Counted from the stretch's first letter, positions 8,531-16,308 are shown. The stretch is DNA of 37,172 nucleotides from Lentisphaeria bacterium (GCA_017462015.1 JAFTRX010000064.1:1-37172), one strand, 5' to 3'. The notes: generated by a model from the letters alone, not told the origin. Translations and numbers: made by a program.

Positions 8531-9907
8531 ATGGATGAATTACACACACTGATCAAAAATTCCTCTGTCGCTGTTTTTAAGCAACATATAACTAATATCA
8601 AACAAGACGATCTTGATAAATTTTTAGATAGTTGCTTGTTAATATCTGCTGCTCTCGGACGACTTGATATAATAAAAGTGATTTATGAGGAGTTCAATCA
8701 TTATTACAGCGGTGATGAGGAGTGTTATCCTAATTGTACTGGAAAAACTCCATTATTACGGGCTGCTGAAAATGGATTTACTGACATTGTAAAGTATCTG
8801 TTGGAACATGATGCAAATCCTTTTGCGGTTGATTCTCACGGCTGCAATGCAGCAATGAATGCCATTATGAGCGGCAATGTAGAGTTAGCACAATTTTTGA
8901 TAAAGGATTGTAAAGTTGCCTGGCAGGGGTACACTTGGGAAGGTACTTCTGCATTGCAATTTGCGTTGCTCAGCGGTTCGCCACGGATGTTCGGCTTCGT
9001 TTTATCTCTTGGAGGACTTGAATATAACAACTCTCAATATTCGTTTGATGATGAGCATCTGTTGCAATCGGTGAACGGCGAATATCAAATATCTCCTAAA
9101 CAGCGAAAAATGCTTCATGGCAAATTTACGCAAATTTTAGATAACCATCAAAAGAATGATTGCTCTGCAATTTGTGTTGCTGCAGAGTACGGAGATTTGC
9201 ATAAAGTAAAACAGTTGATATCGTCGTTTGAATACCCCATTATTCCGGAATCGTTGGTGTGTGCGGCCTGTAAAGGCGGCAGTTATGAAATATTCCATTA
9301 TTTTGTTGATGAAATGCAATTGGCTGTTCCGGAACAGGCTCTCGCATATGCGGTAACTGGAGCCAATGAAAAATTGGTCGCTGAATTGATATATGAACAT
9401 AAGCAGAATATATATCAAACTTCTGCCAACGCTAAAACATTACTGCATATCGCTGTAAAAAATGGACATTCCCAGACAAAAGCTGGACGCTATGAAACCA
9501 GAAGAATAATCCGCGAGCATTTGTTGGAATGGGGGCAATTGGATGTCAATGCTGTAAGTTGTAATGGGTCTGTTTTAGATTTGGCTTGTCAAAATGGAGA
9601 CATCGATATTATAAAACTTCTGGTTGATTTAGGGGCATTTGTAGATATTGATGCTTTTTGCAGTGCGGCGTCATGTAATAATGTTGAAGTAATGAAATTT
9701 TTATTGCAGAGCAATTCATCTCTTTCTGTTGATATGCAAAAAAATGATGGAACAACTGCATTACATGAAGCTGTAAAAGCTGGAGCAACAGATTCTGTAA
9801 GTTTTTTATTGGAACAAAATGCCAGTACCGATCTCATGGATAATGATGGAGTTACTGCAACTGATTTAGGAAAAATGTTCAGTATAACATTGTCTGCTGT
9901 AAAATAA
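8531..9907 (+). CDS. Ankyrin-repeat protein
   Basis: A 458-residue protein beginning eight bases after the AIM24 gene. Clear ankyrin repeats are seen at about 71-128 (GKTPLLRAAENGFTDIVKYL, then NAAMNAIMSGNVELAQFLI), 300-345 (TLLHIAVKNGH), 345-400 (SVLDLACQNGDIDIIKLLV) and 405-445 (GTTALHEAVKAGATDSVSFL). The segment between about 130 and 290 contains more degenerate repeats (AICVAAEYGDLHKVKQLI). There is no signal peptide, membrane segment or catalytic motif, so it should act inside the cell as a protein-binding adaptor. Ankyrin and Sel1 scaffolds in the same operon are compatible with a multi-protein sensing complex. The partner is unknown. Confidence 0.85.
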   Translation: MDELHTLIKNSSVAVFKQHITNIKQDDLDKFLDSCLLISAALGRLDIIKVIYEEFNHYYSGDEECYPNCTGKTPLLRAAENGFTDIVKYLLEHDANPFAVDSHGCNAAMNAIMSGNVELAQFLIKDCKVAWQGYTWEGTSALQFALLSGSPRMFGFVLSLGGLEYNNSQYSFDDEHLLQSVNGEYQISPKQRKMLHGKFTQILDNHQKNDCSAICVAAEYGDLHKVKQLISSFEYPIIPESLVCAACKGGSYEIFHYFVDEMQLAVPEQALAYAVTGANEKLVAELIYEHKQNIYQTSANAKTLLHIAVKNGHSQTKAGRYETRRIIREHLLEWGQLDVNAVSCNGSVLDLACQNGDIDIIKLLVDLGAFVDIDAFCSAASCNNVEVMKFLLQSNSSLSVDMQKNDGTTALHEAVKAGATDSVSFLLEQNASTDLMDNDGVTATDLGKMFSITLSAVK

Positions 9908-9921
9908 GGGATCAGAGAAAA

Positions 9922-10680
9922 ATGAAATCAATATCAATTATTTGTTTATGTCTTTTCAGTTCTTTCGCATTTACTGCTGAACGTGAAAATTTACTGACAG
10001 ATTTTCACAAAGAAAATATTGCCGTCCAAAAAGAATGGGACAACGCAATGACCCAAAATGCACTTACAGGAGCTGCCGGGAACAATTGGCGTGTCGCTCA
10101 ACATCAACTTTTCAGGGCATTGGATTATAAACTCAGAAATACTTCAGAACTTCAAAAACGTTTAGATATTTTGAATAAATTTCATGTTTTAAGCAGAAAA
10201 GTCCAGAAAATTTATGATACGCCAAGAAAAGATCGCGGTAGCATTATTGGAATGCAGATATATAGTCACATTGCCTATTTGATGCAACAACAAATTGACA
10301 TATTGTTATTGGATAACAAAACTGAACTTCAATGGAATCGTTTGGCAAATGCAGAATTGGTTATTGATGGCAAAGAAGTTGAACTTAAGGATGGAATTGC
10401 AGAATACTGTACTGTCATGTACAAAGAGAATGTCACCCTGGAAATAATTCTTTTTCCGAAAGATACTTTTTTATGCCGGAATCGAAATTTTGCTGTAATA
10501 AAAACCGATATCAGATTTGCGGGTAATGATGATTATTCATCTGTATATCTCTATGAATTAAAAAATAACAAATTGACTCTTAAGGCAAAATGCGAGTTTC
10601 CGTCTATTACCAAATGGGAATTAAGTGAAGATATATTTACTTTTTTCAGCGGTGACAAAAAGCAAAAGATAAAACTTTGA
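9922..10680 (+). CDS. Secreted protein of unknown function
   Basis: A 252-residue protein and the last gene of the island operon, 14 bases after the ankyrin gene. The N-terminus is a signal peptide (MKSISIICLCLFSSFAFTA, cleavage expected near residue 19) without a lipobox. The mature part has an alpha-helical, charged first half (about 20-135), then a predicted beta-rich second half (about 145-250) with repeated strand patterns. I do not recognise the family. It is the only island protein with an export signal, so if the operon is one system this part works in the periplasm or outside and could sense envelope state. Confidence 0.7.
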   Translation: MKSISIICLCLFSSFAFTAERENLLTDFHKENIAVQKEWDNAMTQNALTGAAGNNWRVAQHQLFRALDYKLRNTSELQKRLDILNKFHVLSRKVQKIYDTPRKDRGSIIGMQIYSHIAYLMQQQIDILLLDNKTELQWNRLANAELVIDGKEVELKDGIAEYCTVMYKENVTLEIILFPKDTFLCRNRNFAVIKTDIRFAGNDDYSSVYLYELKNNKLTLKAKCEFPSITKWELSEDIFTFFSGDKKQKIKL

Positions 10681-10761
10681 GTAAAAGCGCATGTAGAATT
10701 GTCTAATGGGAATCAAAGTACAGCCGTTTTTTAAGTTGACTTTTCGACCAGTAAAATAAAA

Positions 10762-11337
10762 TTAATTACTTGTTATTTGATGTACTCTGGTTTTACTGAT
10801 GCCGCATTGCTTGGCGATTGCCGCAAGGGATAACCCTTGATCCCGTAATTCTTTTATGCGTTTCACATCGGCAGTTTGAGGTCTGCCAAGAGTTTTGCCC
10901 GAACGGCGAACTCTTTCCAGTCCAGCGCGAGTACGTTCAGAAATACGGATGCGTTCCTGTTTGGCAAGAGCTGCCATAATTGAAATAATTGCATCGGTAA
11001 ATATTCCCAATGAAGAAATATATTCTTCTGTATATGAATGCCATTTTACTTTGTAATCATCCAAGTGGGTTAAATATTCAAGCGTCTTTCGAGAACCTTC
11101 CCGACTGAAACGGTCAAGACTCCAAAATAAAATAACATCTACTTTTTTCTGCCGTGCCATTGTGAAAACTTTTTTCAGACCGTCGCGCTCATTGGCAGAT
11201 TTTCCGCCAGAACAAATGTCGGTAATTACTTCAATAATTTCCCATCCCTGGCGTTTTGCGTACTCCTGAAGTTGGATGACCTGATTTTTTACTTCCTGTT
11301 TGTCAGAGGACACTCTGCTGTAAATCACGCATCTCAT
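10762..11337 (-). CDS. Small serine recombinase (resolvase/invertase family)
   Basis: A 191-residue protein. The ribosome binding site AAAGGAG (11346-11352) sits eight bases ahead of the ATG. The catalytic domain is complete: YSRVSSDKQ with nucleophile S10, a core with ILFWSLDRFSREG (the DRxxR-type motif) and the E-helix AALAKQERIRISERTRAGLE. A C-terminal helix-turn-helix of the Hin/resolvase type follows (LSLAAIAKQCGISKTRVHQI). The length is that of Tn3-type resolvases and invertases, not of large serine integrases. It lies convergent to the eight-gene operon and close to the truncated tRNA, so it probably belongs to the island. Whether it resolves dimers, inverts DNA or catalyses integration cannot be told from sequence. 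Confidence 0.92.
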   Translation of the reverse strand: MRCVIYSRVSSDKQEVKNQVIQLQEYAKRQGWEIIEVITDICSGGKSANERDGLKKVFTMARQKKVDVILFWSLDRFSREGSRKTLEYLTHLDDYKVKWHSYTEEYISSLGIFTDAIISIMAALAKQERIRISERTRAGLERVRRSGKTLGRPQTADVKRIKELRDQGLSLAAIAKQCGISKTRVHQITSN

Positions 11338-11741
11338 TATTTTTTCTCCTTTCGAAACCGTTCAGAAAAGGGTATCTGGTTTTAATCAATTTTTACGCTG
11401 AAAATTTTTTTCAAAAAGCTCGTTCACAAAACGGTCGTTTTTTGAACATTATTAATATGCCATCATTAATAGATTAATCAAGTCGACTGGTTCAAAATTT
11501 TTCAAAAATGTGTCGACTATAAGAAAAAACGGAGAAGTTTTTCCTCCGCAGCCAATATCAAGTGGAAAAATTTTTTAAAAATTTAGCTAAATCAGATTTT
11601 ATCTTTTCGTAAATTTTCCGTAATCGATGGGGCATTGACAATTTTTTTGAAAAAAAGTGCAAGTTACCACATTTTGTGCTAATAGGTTAAAAATAAAAAT
11701 GTTGCAGTCAAAATGCATTAGGGCGTATAAAAGAGGGAACA
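11338..11741. other. Non-coding, AT-rich stretch with inverted and direct repeats
   Basis: About 400 bases without a credible gene, between the recombinase start and the tRNA remnant. It holds an inverted repeat at 11423-11448 (11-base arms, ten pairing, loop GGTC), two copies of GTCGACT 30 bases apart (11482-11488 and 11512-11518) and near-repeats such as cattattaat/catcattaat and ttcaaaattt/ttcaaaaatg. Resolvase target (res) sites usually lie upstream of the recombinase gene and consist of such dyads, so this is a plausible recombination site and promoter region. Confidence 0.5.
11423..11448. repeat. Inverted repeat upstream of the recombinase gene
   Basis: The arms 11423-11433 and 11438-11448 are complementary at 10 of 11 positions around a four-base centre. 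It lies about 90 bases upstream of the recombinase start codon and could be a binding dyad for that protein or an operator. Confidence 0.5.
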
Positions 11742-11782
11742 GCTCCGGAGGCAGACGCTCTATCCAGCTGAGCTACGGGTGC
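11742..11782 (-). pseudogene. Truncated tRNA-Arg(CCG), 5' half only
   Basis: Read on the minus strand from 11782, the sequence is a clean 5' tRNA half: acceptor strand GCACCCG, TA, D-arm GCTC-AGCTGGATA-GAGC, G, anticodon stem TCTGC and loop CTCCGGA with anticodon CCG (Arg). Identity with a normal tRNA stops after the first two bases of the 3' anticodon stem. The expected GCAGA is GCTGT, and no variable loop, T-arm (GGTTCGAATCC) or acceptor complement (GGGTGC) follows. The gene is therefore broken at the anticodon arm, a common attachment site of integrating elements. I found no matching 3' half in the window. Confidence 0.75.
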
Positions 11783-11789
11783 AACGCAT

Positions 11790-11819
11790 ATTGTATTGCT
11801 TCTTAATATACTCCGGCAA
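11790..11819 (-). promoter_or_regulatory. Likely promoter of the truncated tRNA gene
   Basis: On the minus strand, TTGCCG (11814-11819) and TACAAT (11790-11795) are separated by 18 bases, and the -10 box ends seven bases before the tRNA 5' end. The spacing fits a tRNA promoter, which implies that the 5' side of the original tRNA locus is intact. Confidence 0.4.
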
Positions 11820-11861
11820 ATATTTTTTTCAAGTCGTTTCCTGAATTTTTTTTTATCCCGG

Positions 11862-11890
11862 TTGAAAAATTCTCTGCCATCATGTATATT
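11862..11890 (+). promoter_or_regulatory. Sigma70-type promoter of the esterase operon
   Basis: TTGAAA (11862-11867) and TATATT (11885-11890) are exactly 17 bases apart, 35 bases upstream of the start codon at 11925. This is the first good promoter on the plus strand outside the island and should drive the four-gene operon that follows. Confidence 0.65.
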
Positions 11891-11924
11891 ATGCCGTTCA
11901 AAATATAAATTTCAGGATGCTTTT

Positions 11925-12599
11925 ATGTGTAACGACAGAACCGATATTTTTCTTGCCGGCGATTCTACCATGTGTTTTTATACTGCCGATCGTGCTCCCT
12001 TGACCGGATGGGGGATGATGCTCCCCCGGTTTTGCCGGGAGAATGTCCGCGTTCACAACCATGCGCAAGGCGGTTATTCCACTAAAAGTTTTCAGCGTTC
12101 CGGTTGGTTTGATCGGCTGCTTAACGAACTCCGCCCCGGCGATCATGTCGTCATTCAATTCGGTCACAATGACAAACATCCGGCTGATTACCGTCCGCTC
12201 GCTCATACTGAAATTGATGAATTTTCTGAAAATCTGCGCCGCTGGATCTCCTTGGTCCGCGAGCTTGGCGCCGTCCCCACTTTGAGCACCACCACCATCG
12301 AATGGGCTGAAAATGGTCTGGATAAGACTGCTCCGCTTCTGGCAAAGTACAACGCCGCTCTGCTGGATGTTGCCCGCGAGTGTGGTGCTGATGCTGTTGA
12401 TTTGAATTCATACGCTTACTCTGAATTGAGCAAGCTGCCGATGGCTGAGATCCATCAATATCACATGGCGACCAGCGGTCTGGAGGATAAAGCGGATGAC
12501 TTCTGCCATCTCAAGAATAATGGCGCGGAACTTTATGCTTCTTATTTTGTAGAATTGTGCCGCCGTCAGAATATTGCAATTTCAACGTGTTTTAAATAA
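11925..12599 (+). CDS. SGNH/GDSL esterase, rhamnogalacturonan acetylesterase-like
   Basis: A 224-residue cytoplasmic protein. I chose the ATG at 11925 because CAGGA precedes it and the SGNH block I begins ten residues in; the longer reading frame upstream runs through the promoter. Block I is AGDSTM with nucleophile S14, block II GGYSTKSF holds the oxyanion Gly, block III is QFGHND (N82), and block V is DDFCH with D192 and H195. The GDSTM and GHND forms are typical of carbohydrate esterase family 12 (rhamnogalacturonan and related acetylesterases, YesT/RhgT-like). It should remove acetyl groups from imported pectin-type or other acetylated sugars. It is 13 bases upstream of the PHP gene and heads the operon. 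Confidence 0.85.
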   Translation: MCNDRTDIFLAGDSTMCFYTADRAPLTGWGMMLPRFCRENVRVHNHAQGGYSTKSFQRSGWFDRLLNELRPGDHVVIQFGHNDKHPADYRPLAHTEIDEFSENLRRWISLVRELGAVPTLSTTTIEWAENGLDKTAPLLAKYNAALLDVARECGADAVDLNSYAYSELSKLPMAEIHQYHMATSGLEDKADDFCHLKNNGAELYASYFVELCRRQNIAISTCFK

Positions 12600-12612
12600 A
12601 AGGTCAAAGATT

Positions 12613-13614
12613 ATGTGGATAAAAGGTGATTTGCACGTCCATTCCCACTGCTGTGGCGATGGAACGATCTCCGTGGAAGAAACGGTTGAACGCGCCAGAG
12701 AGTTTTGTGATTTTATGGCGATTTCCGGGCATTGCCGGACTCCGGAATTCTGGCGTACCGAAAATCAGTATGCTGAAGTTGTTGCCGCACGCAAAAAGTT
12801 TGACATTCCCATCTTCTGTACTGCTGAAGTGGAGTTCCCTATTCCCCGGCACGTCATGTTTGTCACCACTCCTGATGACCGGGAGCTGGAATTGCAGCGT
12901 GTTCTGGTTGAAAAATTTGACCGCTATACCGGTGTCGAAGGATTGGATGCTGCTTTGGCGGAACTGCGTTATGTTGAAGAAAACTGGAAAGACAACTGTT
13001 TTATGATCTTCAACCACCCCAGTTCTCCCGATGTTGCTCTGGAAAATCTGCTCAAGCTGGCGGAATCTCCGGTTTTCCGCGTTCTCGCCTGCGTTGACCG
13101 TGGTGAGCGGCGCGCTCCGCAGACTTGGGATATCGGTGCGGAATGGGATGAACTGCTCTGCCGCGGTTTCCGCATTTCCACCCGGTGCGGATCGGATTTT
13201 CACAAACACTTTACTGACGGAGGTCATGACTATTATCCCGGAGAATTTGTACAGGATTGTCTCAATGTGGAGAGTGTTGATTACGCTTCCATTCTCAAAG
13301 CCTACCGCAATGGAAACTTTTACACCACCTGCGGCAATCTGATTTCCAACCCGGAATTTTCCGTGACTTGCGGTGATGGTGCGCGCCGGATGCACCTTGC
13401 CTTTGACCTTAACGGTGAAATGGAGAAAGTTGAAGTTGTTTCCGAAGGTAAAGTCGTCGCTGAATTTACGGAGTTTGCCGATCGTTTTGATCAGACTTTT
13501 GCGGTTCCAGAGGGTAAGTATTACCGGGTGCGCGGTACTGGAAAGATGCAGAAACGCAAATATTCCGAAGGGGAATTTGAACCGGTTTTTCTTCTCAATC
13601 CGCTCTATTTCTGA
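12613..13614 (+). CDS. PHP-domain metal-dependent hydrolase
   Basis: A 333-residue protein. The ATG at 12613 is preceded by AAAGG and puts the first PHP motif at residues 6-10 (DLHVH, with H8 and H10). Further motifs are ISGH (H40), CTAEVEF (E72), FNHPSSP and GSDFHKHF near the C-terminal half of the barrel, which together supply the His/Asp/Glu ligands of a multi-metal site. The family includes phosphoesterases related to histidinol phosphatase and nucleotide-cleaving enzymes; many members in glycan clusters remain unassigned. A C-terminal part of about 80 residues looks beta-rich. Its substrate is probably a sugar phosphate or cyclic phosphate made by its neighbours, which is an inference from operon context. 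Confidence 0.82.
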   Translation: MWIKGDLHVHSHCCGDGTISVEETVERAREFCDFMAISGHCRTPEFWRTENQYAEVVAARKKFDIPIFCTAEVEFPIPRHVMFVTTPDDRELELQRVLVEKFDRYTGVEGLDAALAELRYVEENWKDNCFMIFNHPSSPDVALENLLKLAESPVFRVLACVDRGERRAPQTWDIGAEWDELLCRGFRISTRCGSDFHKHFTDGGHDYYPGEFVQDCLNVESVDYASILKAYRNGNFYTTCGNLISNPEFSVTCGDGARRMHLAFDLNGEMEKVEVVSEGKVVAEFTEFADRFDQTFAVPEGKYYRVRGTGKMQKRKYSEGEFEPVFLLNPLYF

Positions 13615-13622
13615 GGTGAAAA

Positions 13623-14396
13623 ATGCTTTTAGTCCGTCCTATTCATGATCCGGAGTTTCTCAGTAAGTATTCACTTGGTGTCGAAACCCATATCACCCGC
13701 GATGATGTTCTTGAAGGGTATGAAAAATATATTCCTTTTGTCCATGGAGTCCATCTGCCCTACAAAGGGGTGAACTTTGCTTCGGTCGATGAAAATGAAC
13801 GCCGTCAGGGGCTGGAATTTGTCAAACGTGCCGCTGATAAAGCGGTTCTTTATCCGGTAGACCGGGTGGTTATGCATCCCTGCGGTATCATGAGCATCGA
13901 GGGAAATGGTGTTGGAGAGTATGGTTATCTGGTGGACAGTTTGCGGGAGATCGCTGATTATCTTGCGGAAAAAGGGTTGATCGTGTGTTTGGAAAACCAG
14001 CTTTACAAGCCGGCGGAATTGCGTGAAGTTTTTGCCTGCCGCAGTGAAGAGTGGTTCCAGCTCTATCACGACATTGCCCGCCCCAACGTGAAGCTCACCT
14101 TTGACAGCAGTCATGCTGCCAGCTGTGCCGCTGAAGAACCCACAGATGAAAAGCGGCTTGCCGCACTGTGGAAATATCTGGAACATCCTGATTATATCGG
14201 ACGTTTCCATTGGTCCGACTCCCGGATCACCGGAGGAGAATCGCTCTTTTGCGATATGCATCTGGTGCCGGGGCAGGGGGATTTGCCCCGGGAGTTCCAT
14301 CAGGAGATACTGCGTCATCCGGCGCGGAAACTTTTGGAACAGCGCTGCCCGTCGGAAGCGGTGGTCGAAGGTCTGGAATTTATCAAGACATTGTAA
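13623..14396 (+). CDS. Sugar-phosphate isomerase/epimerase-like TIM-barrel protein
   Basis: A 257-residue protein eight bases after the PHP gene, with GAGG in the spacer as ribosome binding site. It has the AP-endonuclease-2/xylose-isomerase-like TIM-barrel pattern: VHLPY, VMHPCG, the Glu in VCLENQ, TFDSSHA, FHWSDS and HLVPGQGDLP. These His, Glu and Asp residues normally bind one or two divalent metals. Members isomerise or epimerise keto-sugars or sugar acids, or are dehydratases. In this operon it would rearrange a monosaccharide released by the esterase or glycosidases. The exact reaction cannot be read from sequence. Confidence 0.82.
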   Translation: MLLVRPIHDPEFLSKYSLGVETHITRDDVLEGYEKYIPFVHGVHLPYKGVNFASVDENERRQGLEFVKRAADKAVLYPVDRVVMHPCGIMSIEGNGVGEYGYLVDSLREIADYLAEKGLIVCLENQLYKPAELREVFACRSEEWFQLYHDIARPNVKLTFDSSHAASCAAEEPTDEKRLAALWKYLEHPDYIGRFHWSDSRITGGESLFCDMHLVPGQGDLPREFHQEILRHPARKLLEQRCPSEAVVEGLEFIKTL

Positions 14397-14428
14397 ATGT
14401 TGTCAGCACCCCTGTGGAGGGTATTTCG

Positions 14429-15550
14429 ATGGAAAGTAAGAAATTTTCGTTGACTGCAGCAACCATTTCAACGGCTGATTTTCTACGGAAACCGTTTCGG
14501 AAGTTTCAAGGTATTCCCGGCGTGGAAACGCTGGACGGGAAAAATTTATTTGTCGTCTGGTATGCCAATGATGAACCGGGGGAAGGGCCGGGAAATTATG
14601 TGATTCTTGCCCGCAGCAGTGATAATGCGTTATCATGGCGTGAAGTTTTGCATATTGTTCCTCCGGACGGCGAAAGCCGGGTTTATGACCCTGTCATTTG
14701 GTTTGATCCGTTGGGACGGTTGTGGTTGTTCTGGGCGCAGTGTCACAGTACATATTTGTGGGATAGTTTTGACGGAAAAGCCGGGGTGTGGGCGGCAGTT
14801 TGCAATGATCCCTCCGGGGAGGAGTTGAAATGGAGCGTGCCGCGCCGCATCGCTGACGGAATTATGATGAACAAGCCGACGGTGTTGAAAGATCAGTCGT
14901 GGGCATTGCCGGTATCGGTGTGGGCGTTGCGCCCGGATTTGCTGGTTCCGGAAACGGTGCCGCAGGCATTTCCTAACGTGTTGTTTTCCCGGGATAATGG
15001 AGAGACCTTCGCCTGGCGCCGGGGACCGGATGTTCCGGAGCGCACCTTTGATGAACATATGATTATTGAGCAGTCAGACGGACGTTTGCGTTTGTTTGTC
15101 CGTACCGGGTATGGCATTGGCAGTGCGGTGTCGACTCCGGATGGCGGAGAATGGCAGGATATCGGAGATTCCGGTTTAGGCGGTCCCAATTCCCGTTTCG
15201 CTGTGCGCAGATTGAGATCCGGGCGGTTGTGTCTGATAAATCATCAAATGCCGCACCGTTTACCGCAGGAAAAATTGACCTCATGCCGCGAAAATCTGAC
15301 GGCATGGCTGTCGGATGATGACGGAGCATCCTGGTACGGAAGAATGTTGATCGATGGCAGAAAAGATGTTTCGTACCCGGATTTTGCCGAAGCCGGAGAC
15401 GGATTCATCTATCTGGTGCATGATCATGATCGTACCGGATGTGGAGAAATACTTCTGTCGCGCTTCAAAGAGGACGATATCGCCGCCGGAAGAATTGTAT
15501 CTCCGGGAGCGTACTGCCGGATGGTCGTGAGTGCGCTTGCGGATAGATAG
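14429..15550 (+). CDS. Sialidase-like protein with Asp-box repeats
   Basis: A 373-residue protein. I start it at 14429 because GGAGG at 14416-14420 is nine bases ahead; the open frame further upstream overlaps the previous gene in another frame. Three Asp-box type motifs are visible (SSDNALSW, SRDNGETFAW, SDDDGASW), and the overall layout is a six-bladed beta-propeller of the sialidase/neuraminidase superfamily. No signal peptide is present, so it acts in the cytoplasm. Putative catalytic residues include the repeated Arg positions, DEHMIIEQSDGRLRLF and an internal Glu, but I cannot assign the full sialidase set. Substrates of such proteins range from sialic acid to other acidic sugars. It is the last gene of the operon and converges with yigZ. 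Confidence 0.78.
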   Translation: MESKKFSLTAATISTADFLRKPFRKFQGIPGVETLDGKNLFVVWYANDEPGEGPGNYVILARSSDNALSWREVLHIVPPDGESRVYDPVIWFDPLGRLWLFWAQCHSTYLWDSFDGKAGVWAAVCNDPSGEELKWSVPRRIADGIMMNKPTVLKDQSWALPVSVWALRPDLLVPETVPQAFPNVLFSRDNGETFAWRRGPDVPERTFDEHMIIEQSDGRLRLFVRTGYGIGSAVSTPDGGEWQDIGDSGLGGPNSRFAVRRLRSGRLCLINHQMPHRLPQEKLTSCRENLTAWLSDDDGASWYGRMLIDGRKDVSYPDFAEAGDGFIYLVHDHDRTGCGEILLSRFKEDDIAAGRIVSPGAYCRMVVSALADR

Positions 15551-15560
15551 TGTTATATGC

Positions 15561-16154
15561 TCAAGTTACCGTCAACGTGATTTTTCCGTTGCCGAGTTCC
15601 TGAATGATTTTTTCCAGCTCCGGGAGAAGTTCACTTTTCAAGGAGGCGCGCAGGGTAATGTCTGTGGCGAACTCTTCGCTGTTTATCTGCAAACCGAGGA
15701 TGGCAGTTTTGCTGATGAAGGTGTTGTAGGTGTTGTAGGGAAGGGTCACACATATTTCCGTCATCGGGACAAGCTCAATAAAAGAGGCGTTGGCAAGAGC
15801 TGCTTTGGCAGCATCGCCGTAGGCGTGGACCAGACCGCCGGTGCCGAGTTTGGTTCCGCCAAACCAGCGGGCAACTGTTATCATGGCGTTGGTAAGTCCG
15901 CTTCCAGTCAGCACCGCCAGTACTGGTCTGCCGGCAGTGCCGGAGGGTTCTCCGTCATCGGAGCATCCGGAAATATTCTGCTGATCGCCAACGGTGAACG
16001 CGTAGACTATATGTCCGCCGTTGTCATAAGTATCCTTGCGGAAGCGCCAGGCATCTTTGGCTTCTTCCGGAGTTTTTACCGGGAACACTTCTGCCAGAAA
16101 GCGGGAATTTTTTACTTTAGTTTCCGCCGAAGCGGGTTTCTCGATAATATACAT
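15561..16154 (-). CDS. YigZ/IMPACT family protein
   Basis: A 197-residue protein. I start at 16154, where AAGGATG precedes MYIIEKPAS; the open frame upstream reaches 16286 but would add 44 residues with no match to the family. The N-terminal IMPACT/UPF0029 domain is clear: KNSRFLAEVFPVKTPEEA, AYTVG-like HIVYAFTVG, SDDGEPSGTAGRPVL, ARWFGGTKLGTGGLVHAYG. A ferredoxin-like C-terminal domain follows (about 130-197). The family is found in most bacteria and in eukaryotic IMPACT, a regulator of the Gcn2 kinase, and may bind nucleic acid or assist translation. It is unrelated to the glycan operons on either side. Confidence 0.92.
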   Translation of the reverse strand: MYIIEKPASAETKVKNSRFLAEVFPVKTPEEAKDAWRFRKDTYDNGGHIVYAFTVGDQQNISGCSDDGEPSGTAGRPVLAVLTGSGLTNAMITVARWFGGTKLGTGGLVHAYGDAAKAALANASFIELVPMTEICVTLPYNTYNTFISKTAILGLQINSEEFATDITLRASLKSELLPELEKIIQELGNGKITLTVT

Positions 16155-16279
16155 TTTACATCCTTGTGTTTCGGAGTGTAAAATAGCATTGATTTGCGGC
16201 GGTTTCAAGCGTGACAGTAAAAAAATCAGCAGTTGTATTGAGGGGAACGCGGAAACAAAATGAAACAACACCATGAAAT

Positions 16280-16308
16280 TTGACAAAATCAGTAAAAAGA
16301 TGTATACT
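16280..16308 (+). promoter_or_regulatory. Strong sigma70 promoter of the first DUF4838 operon
   Basis: A perfect TTGACA (16280-16285) is separated by 17 bases from TATACT (16303-16308), 49 bases before the ATG at 16357. This is one of the two best promoter matches in the window and should drive the DUF4838/pseudopilin/TPR/DUF4838/GH1 operon. Confidence 0.8.

Noticed and set aside
10762-11337. Large serine integrase responsible for tRNA integration
   Set aside because: The protein has only the small resolvase/invertase domains (191 residues), so it cannot be called an integrase from sequence; the true integrase may lie outside the window.
11342-11360. GGTTTCGAA on the minus strand, resembling a tRNA T-loop, as the missing tRNA-Arg 3' half
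   Set aside because: No T-stem or acceptor complement surrounds it, and it overlaps the ribosome binding region of the recombinase gene.
11338-11782. Group I intron in the tRNA-Arg anticodon loop instead of a truncated gene
   Set aside because: No conserved intron core is visible and no 3' exon occurs between the break and the recombinase gene.
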